A stretch of 30,677 nucleotides of DNA from HRBIN12 sp964640965 (GTDB lineage Bacteria; Actinomycetota; UBA4738; HRBIN12), in the NCBI GenBank assembly GCA_964640965.1, contig CAZXJB010000014.1, positions 1 through 30,677 on the forward strand. Reading direction: 5' to 3'. Of the stretch, positions 26,680-30,677 are shown piece by piece. Positions within the stretch are counted from its first letter, which is position 1; every line of letters begins with the position of its first letter. The notes beneath the pieces were generated by a model that was given only the letters and a program-made list of their open reading frames with translations, was not told where the DNA came from and made no database searches. The position numbers were made by a program, and so were the translations under genes.

Positions 26680-27794
26680 TCAAGGGTCGGTCTCGCTCGG
26701 GGGCGGGGGACCGGTCCGGTAGGGGGTCCCGTCGGGGCGCCGCCAGAGGAACGCCCCGTCGACCCGGCGCAGCCGCCAGCCCTCCTCGTGCACCAGCCGG
26801 TGGTGGAAGGAGCAGAGCAGGGCCAGGTTCTCCAGCGTGGTCGGGCCCCCACGGCTCCACGGGCGGACGTGGTGGGCCACGGTGAAGACCCTCGTGCCGC
26901 ACCCAGGGAAGACGCAGCCCCGGTCCCGGTGGCGGAGCTGACGAGCCATCCAGACCGGTGGGTGGCGCCGGGCCGAGCTCACGAGGACCGCATCCCCGCG
27001 GTCGTCCTCCACCACGAGCTGGATCCTGGCCTCGCAGGCCAGGCGGGCGGCGGTCTCCGGGTGGATCGGCGGGCCGTCCTCGAGCTCCGCGCCCGGCTCC
27101 AGCCGCTGGAGGCTGGCGAGCGGCGCGTGCACGACGACGGTCGAGGGCTCGGCCTCGGGGAGGCCGGCGAGGGCGCTCCGGCAGAGCTCCACCAGGGCAT
27201 CGGCCCGCCTGGCGTCGGCGAAGCGCTCGTCCTCCTCCTCGGGGAGCCTCGGGATCCCCGCCGCGACGGCCTCGATCGCCCGCGCGACCACCGCTCCTCG
27301 GCCGCCGGCAGGTAGGCGAAGAGCCCGAAGGTCCGCTCCTCGTGCTGGAACCACCACTCCGCGCGTCGGGCGCGGTGGCGTTCGCGCTCGGCGGTGAGCT
27401 TCCGGCGCTCGAGCAGGTCTCCCCGGTGGCGGATCGCGCCGACCGAGACGCGCTGGGCCCAGCCGATCAGCCGGGCCTCCTGCTCGGGGGTGGCGAAGCG
27501 GGCGAGCTCGACCACCTCGTCGAGGGCGAGCCGACCCGTCTCGAGGGCCTCGGCGAGCCGCGGGAGGTCCCTGAGCGCCCGGGCCGCGACGACCCAGCGC
27601 TGGGCCTTCCAGCCGGGGATCCCGAGGCGCATCGAGATCGCGTGCGCGAGGTCCCGGGCGCCCTCCGCGCTCCAGCGCACGCCGGGGCGATCGGCCTCGG
27701 CGATCTCGCGGAGCAGCCGCAGCTGCTCTCGGCCGACCGCCGCGTGGCCAGCGGCGATCCGCTCGAGCGCGGACGAGGGCTCGGTTGGCGACAT
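26680..27794 (-). pseudogene. DUF222/13E12-type HNH endonuclease, frameshifted
   Basis: With the frame restored the protein is about 371 residues. The N-terminal DUF222 half (from ATG 27794, GGAGGT six bases upstream) runs in one frame as far as RTFGLFAYLPAAEE. The C-terminal half continues in another frame from about GAVVARAIEAVAAGIPRLP. It ends with the HNH domain GCVFPGCGTRVFTVAHHVRPWSRGGPTTLENLALLCSFHHRLVHEEG. Losing one base near 27296-27297 (a C in the plus-strand CTCCTC) explains the switch: adding it back gives LPAAEGAVVARAIEAV, the expected reading. It could be a real mutation or a sequencing or assembly error. The intact HNH catalytic residues suggest the loss is recent or not real. 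A LexA-type box overlaps its promoter. Confidence 0.8.
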
Positions 27795-27858
27795 GCACGG
27801 ACCTCCGAGGACGACGTCCGGTGACGGACCGGTTGCCCGGGGGAGAGGGAGGGTTCAA

Positions 27859-27864
27859 AGGGTA
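27859..27864 (-). promoter_or_regulatory. TACCCT -10 box of the HNH gene
   Basis: On the minus strand TACCCT (27864 to 27859) lies directly next to the SOS box. The predicted start is near 27852, leaving a leader of about 57 bases with GGAGGT before the ATG. Confidence 0.4.
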
Positions 27865-27865
27865 C

Positions 27866-27881
27866 TCGAACAGATGTTCGA
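27866..27881. promoter_or_regulatory. LexA/SOS box TCGAAC-AGAT-GTTCGA
   Basis: TCGAAC-N4-GTTCGA is a perfect match to the mycobacterial/Bacillus-type SOS box, and the palindrome extends one pair on each side (27865, 27882). It adjoins the HNH -10 box, so LexA binding would block that promoter. 13E12-family genes are known SOS targets in Mycobacterium tuberculosis (from memory). Confidence 0.75.
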
Positions 27882-27980
27882 GCGCCATCCCCCGGATGGG
27901 GGAACCTGAGCCCGAGCCCGGGGGGTTCTCGGAGCTCGCGCTCGGCCGCCAGCGGCGACGGTCGTGGCGGAGTCCCTCGC

Positions 27981-27986
27981 TACACT
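27981..27986 (+). promoter_or_regulatory. TACACT -10 box of the glycerophosphodiesterase gene (leaderless)
   Basis: TACACT ends 6 bases before the GTG at 27993. The space from 27882 to here holds no other feature I can support. Confidence 0.55.
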
Positions 27987-27992
27987 GCGCCC

Positions 27993-28775
27993 GTGCGAAC
28001 CGGCCTGCCCGAGGACGCCTTCCCGCTGGTGGTGGCCCACCGCGGCGCCTCCGCGCGGTACCCGGAGAACACGCTGCCCGCGTTCGAGGCCGCCGTCGCG
28101 CTCGGCGCCCCCGTCGTCGAGCTCGACGTCCGCCTGACCGCGGACGGCGTCCCGGTCGTGATGCACGACGCGGAGGTCTCGCGCACGACCGACGGGCGGG
28201 GGCTCGTGCACGAGCTCACCGCCGCGGAGATCGCCCGGCTCCGGGCCGGCACGCCCGAGGTCCCCGCGCGGGTGCCCACGCTCGTGCAGGCCCTCGCTGT
28301 CCTCTCGGGGCGGGCCGGCGTCGCGATCGAGATCAAGAACATCCCCGGTGAGCCCGCCTACGACCCGGAGGGGCGGGCCGTCGTGGCGAGCGCCCTCGCC
28401 GAGGTCGAGCGCTCGGGCTTCGAGGGCCCGGTCCTGGTGATCTCCTTCGACCCTCGCTCGATCGAGACCGCGCGGGTGCTCGCGCCGGAGGTGGCGACGG
28501 GGTTCCTCTCGACCGACCACCTGGATCCGCGTGACGCGCTCGCGCTCGCCCGGGGCGCCGGCCACGACCTCGTGCTGCCCGCGGCGAGCGCCCTGCGGGC
28601 GGCGGGTCCCGGCTTCGTCGAGGAGGCGCACGCGGCCGGGGTGCGGGTCGGGACGTGGACCGTCGACGACGGGCCGTCCGTCCGCGCGTTCCTTTCCTGG
28701 GGGGTCGACGCCATCGCCTCGAACGACGTCGAGACCGCGCTCGCGGAGCTCGCCGCCTTCCGAGGCTCCCGGTGA
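27993..28775 (+). CDS. glycerophosphodiester phosphodiesterase
   Basis: A 260-residue TIM-barrel enzyme that cleaves glycerophosphodiesters to glycerol 3-phosphate and an alcohol. VVAHRGASARYPENTLPAFEAAVALGAPVVELDVRLTADGVPVVMHD contains the catalytic His16-Arg17 and the metal-binding Glu/Asp pair and second His. AIEIKNIP and the C-terminal VRVGTWTVDDGPSVRAFLSWGVDAIASND are also typical. No signal peptide is present, so it is cytoplasmic. The GTG start is fixed by TACACT 6 bases upstream. The following gene starts at the last base of its stop codon. Confidence 0.94.
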   Translation: MRTGLPEDAFPLVVAHRGASARYPENTLPAFEAAVALGAPVVELDVRLTADGVPVVMHDAEVSRTTDGRGLVHELTAAEIARLRAGTPEVPARVPTLVQALAVLSGRAGVAIEIKNIPGEPAYDPEGRAVVASALAEVERSGFEGPVLVISFDPRSIETARVLAPEVATGFLSTDHLDPRDALALARGAGHDLVLPAASALRAAGPGFVEEAHAAGVRVGTWTVDDGPSVRAFLSWGVDAIASNDVETALAELAAFRGSR

Positions 28776-29173
28776 TGCTGCGGCGCAAGCGGCTGCCCGC
28801 CGAGCTCGAGGAGGCCTACGGGGCCTTCCGGGAGGCGGTGGCCGCGCTCGAGCGGGGCAAGGCCGCGCTCACGGAGTCGGTGCCGACCACCCGCCTGCCC
28901 GGGCGGCCGCTCGCCGAGACCCTGCTCGAGTTCGAGGAGGCCCTGCGCGAGGCCGACCTCGCGATGCCGGGGTGGCGGGTGCCCGCGCTCGAGCGCGAGT
29001 GGCGGGCGGCCGACGCGGCGATCGCGACGTGCCGGACGATGAGCGAGGAGCTGCGCCTGCGGGCCGAGATGCCCGAGGGCTTCGAGGCCCTCATCGGCAC
29101 GATCGCGGACCTCATGGCGCCCCTCGACGCCTTCGAGGCGGCCGAGGAGCGGTTCCGGTCGCTCCGGGTCTGA
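28775..29173 (+). CDS. uncharacterised helical protein
   Basis: A 132-residue protein, almost entirely helical by composition and rich in Glu, Ala, Leu and Arg. Examples are LPAELEEAYGAFREAVAALERGKAALTESV and PALEREWRAADAAIATCRTMSEELRLRAEMPEGFEALIGTIADLMAPLDAFEAAEERFRSL. It has the look of a small four-helix bundle. No catalytic motif or membrane segment is seen, and I do not recognise the family. ATG at 28775 overlaps the phosphodiesterase stop (TGATG), and GTG at 28772 is also possible. It lies 3 bases before the uracil-DNA glycosylase gene, so the three are one operon. Confidence 0.75.
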   Translation: MLRRKRLPAELEEAYGAFREAVAALERGKAALTESVPTTRLPGRPLAETLLEFEEALREADLAMPGWRVPALEREWRAADAAIATCRTMSEELRLRAEMPEGFEALIGTIADLMAPLDAFEAAEERFRSLRV

Positions 29174-29176
29174 GCC

Positions 29177-29911
29177 ATGGCGGGGAGCGGGAAGGCCGGG
29201 CCCGAGGGCGAGGAGCTCGAGGCCGCCCGGGCCGAGCTCGCGCGGATCGCCGCCGAGATCGTCGCCTGCCGCGCCTGCCCGCGCCTGGTCGCCTGGCGCG
29301 AGCGCGTCGCGCGCGTGAAGACCGCGCGGTTCGCCGGTCAGACGTACTGGGGCCGTCCGGTGCCGGGCTTCGGCGACCCGGGCGCGCGGATCGTCGTGCT
29401 GGGGCTCGCGCCGGCGGCGCACGGCGGGAACCGGACGGGGCGCATCTTCACGGGCGACCGCTCGGGCGACTTCCTCTACGCGGCCCTGCACCGGGCCCGG
29501 CTCGCGAACCAGCCGACGTCGGTCTCCCGGGACGACGGGCTCGAGCTGCGGGGCGCGTACGTCGCCGCGGTGAACCGCTGCGCGCCGCCGCGGAACCGCC
29601 CGAGCCCGGAGGAGCGGGACCGGTGCCTGCCCTTCCTCGTCCGTGAGATCGCGGCCCTCCCCCGCCTCCGGGTGATCGTCGCGCTCGGCGGCTACGCGTG
29701 GGACGGGGCTCTCCGGGCGCTCGATGGGCTCGGCCACCGGATGCGGCCGCGGCCCCGCTTCGCCCACGGGGCCGAGGCGCGGGTGGGCCCCTACGTCCTG
29801 CTCGGCTGCTACCACCCGAGCCAGCAGAACACGTTCACCGGCAAGCTCACGCCGGAGATGCTCGACGCGGTGCTCGCGCGCGCCCGCGAGCTCGCGCTCG
29901 CATCCCGGTGA
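29177..29911 (+). CDS. uracil-DNA glycosylase, family 5 (UDGb)
   Basis: A 244-residue iron-sulfur uracil-DNA glycosylase that excises uracil (and in family 5 also hypoxanthine or ethenocytosine). The four cluster cysteines are C31 and C34 (CRACP), C135 (VNRC) and C150 (RDRC). Active-site motif 1 is GLAPAAHGGNRTGRIFTGDRSG, with Ala where family 4 has Glu. Motif 2 is GCYHPSQQNTFTGKLT with H213. This combination identifies family 5 rather than family 4. The gene is last in the operon with the phosphodiesterase and helical protein. Confidence 0.93.
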   Translation: MAGSGKAGPEGEELEAARAELARIAAEIVACRACPRLVAWRERVARVKTARFAGQTYWGRPVPGFGDPGARIVVLGLAPAAHGGNRTGRIFTGDRSGDFLYAALHRARLANQPTSVSRDDGLELRGAYVAAVNRCAPPRNRPSPEERDRCLPFLVREIAALPRLRVIVALGGYAWDGALRALDGLGHRMRPRPRFAHGAEARVGPYVLLGCYHPSQQNTFTGKLTPEMLDAVLARARELALASR

Positions 29912-29966
29912 TCAGCCCGACAGGCCGGATGCGCGCCCCGGGGCTGCCGGGCCGGCCGCGCCCGCG

Positions 29967-30590
29967 TCATCCCGGTCCGCACGGTTCGCCCAGGGCGAGC
30001 TCGAACCGGCCCGTCCCGCAGATCCCGAAGCTCACCGGGATCGTGTACCGGTGCAGCCGGCCCTCCCAGCCGTAGGTCACGACGATGCCGTCGATCCCCC
30101 CGCCCTCGGGCCCCGCCTTCGTGATGGTGACGACGATCTCGCTGATGGGCCGCCAGGGATCCTTGCATCCCGTGGTGACCACCCACCCGCTCGGCTCGTG
30201 CAGCCCGGGCGGGATCCGCCGCGTGGCCCCGATGATGTGCCGCCGGCGGTACCGCTCCAGGTAGCCCTCGGGCGGCTCCGATCCGCGCGGGGGCGGCCGC
30301 AGGGCGTTGCGGACCATGATCGGCGCGACCCGCACCTGCCCCACGACCGATGCCGGCTCGAGCGAGCGGACGACGGGCCGGAGCCCGGGGGCGGTCAGGC
30401 ACAGCCTGACGTCTCCGAACGACCAGGTCGCGCCGACCCCCGTGTGCGGGTTCTCCTCACCGATCCAGACGCCCCGGGAGGCGCCAGGCATGGTGAGAAG
30501 GGCGCCCTCCCCGTCCTGCTCCACCACGAGCCCGCCACGGGTGCAGGCGACGAGGAGCAAGACGAGCAGGAGGGCGCCCGGTCGGATCAC
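29967..30590 (-). CDS. putative lipoprotein of unknown function
   Basis: A 207-residue precursor from a GTG at 30590. MIRPGALLLVLLLVACTRGG is a short lipoprotein signal with lipobox LVAC, so the mature protein is predicted to be anchored by Cys16. The rest is strand-rich without recognisable domains and includes two further cysteines pairs of note (LCLTAPG, GCKDPW, GICGTG), possibly disulfide-bonded. The GTG overlaps the stop of the upstream gene (GTGA), so the two are coupled. The 55 bases between its stop and the uracil-DNA glycosylase stop are GC-rich and hold only short palindromes. Confidence 0.7.
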   Translation of the reverse strand: MIRPGALLLVLLLVACTRGGLVVEQDGEGALLTMPGASRGVWIGEENPHTGVGATWSFGDVRLCLTAPGLRPVVRSLEPASVVGQVRVAPIMVRNALRPPPRGSEPPEGYLERYRRRHIIGATRRIPPGLHEPSGWVVTTGCKDPWRPISEIVVTITKAGPEGGGIDGIVVTYGWEGRLHRYTIPVSFGICGTGRFELALGEPCGPG

Positions 30591-30677
30591 AGCTTCTCCG
30601 CCTCGACCTTCGGCGAGTCCTCCCCCAGGACGGAGCTGTTCCCGCAGACCCGGCCCCAGACGTGGAACTTGAACTCG
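30587..30677 (-). CDS. C-terminal end of an unidentified protein (partial)
   Basis: The frame runs off the right edge. The visible 29 residues include EFKFHVWGRVCGNSS and end VEAEKL before a TGA at 30589-30587, overlapping the lipoprotein start. Aromatic and Val-rich alternation suggests a beta-strand domain, possibly exported like its neighbour. No family can be given from this length. Confidence 0.5.
   Translation of the reverse strand, partial: EFKFHVWGRVCGNSSVLGEDSPKVEAEKL

Noticed and set aside
29909..29914. Another TGATCA convergent joint after the uracil-DNA glycosylase gene
   Set aside because: No supported minus-strand gene ends there. The lipoprotein gene stops at 29967, so the match is coincidental.
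1..30677. CRISPR arrays, insertion sequences, prophage or integrase genes
   Set aside because: No spaced repeats, transposase or integrase motifs or terminal inverted repeats were seen anywhere. The only repeats are the short ones listed.

Overview
The window is about 30.7 kb of very GC-rich DNA (my estimate is above 70 percent) and looks like a chromosomal segment from an actinobacterium, probably outside the best-known orders. The gene content supports this: a SigR/RsrA-type redox sigma factor pair, a DUF2342 zinc metalloprotease, a PDZ/S16 protease next to a UPF0182 giant membrane protein, a family 5 uracil-DNA glycosylase, a 13E12-type HNH nuclease under a mycobacterial-type SOS box, and many GTG starts. 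I see no CRISPR array, phage or insertion sequence. Genes are tightly packed and no gene-free stretch exceeds 300 bases. I cannot name a species.

Layout. 1-1527 (+): a partial gene end, a small zinc-ribbon protein, a histidine phosphatase and an SCP2-like protein. 1521-7031 (-): a nucleoside-type ABC importer operon (BMP-family lipoprotein, double ATPase, two permeases) ending in a hotdog thioesterase. Upstream of it lies the pyrimidine salvage gene upp (-). 7871-9073 (+): DAHP synthase, preceded by an aromatic-rich leader peptide and alternative RNA hairpins. 9080-11131 (-): a split-barrel-like protein and the DUF2342 protease. 11205-12680 (+): moaE and an MreB-like gene. 12681-13010 (-): a small membrane protein. 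13059-16984 (+): the PDZ/S16 and UPF0182 proteins, followed by an initiator tRNA-Met gene with a terminator. 17149-17913 (-): a CDP-alcohol phosphatidyltransferase and a small membrane protein. 18024-20160 (+): a cyclic-nucleotide-binding domain protein, an alpha/beta hydrolase, and a glycosyltransferase carrying a CysRS-tail-like N-terminus. 20161-22209 (-): ftsH. 22275-26602 (+): sigR/rsrA, then a coupled operon of PIG-L deacetylase, PLP decarboxylase, an internally deleted S51-like remnant and nth. 26680-27794 (-): a frameshifted HNH gene. 27993-29911 (+): a glycerophosphodiesterase, a helical protein and a uracil-DNA glycosylase. 29967-30677 (-): a lipoprotein and the tail of another gene.

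Two things stand out. The first is a classical-looking attenuator for DAHP synthase at 7871-8056. It has a promoter, an 18-codon peptide with seven aromatic residues, and a GC hairpin that competes with an alternative helix overlapping the peptide's last codons. The second is a repeated promoter layout: TANNNT boxes placed 6-7 bases before the start codon of at least six genes on both strands, which implies widespread leaderless transcription and helps choose start codons. Further items are a perfect LexA-type box over the HNH promoter, competing hairpins in the leader of the transporter operon, and tandem repeats abutting the upp -10 box.
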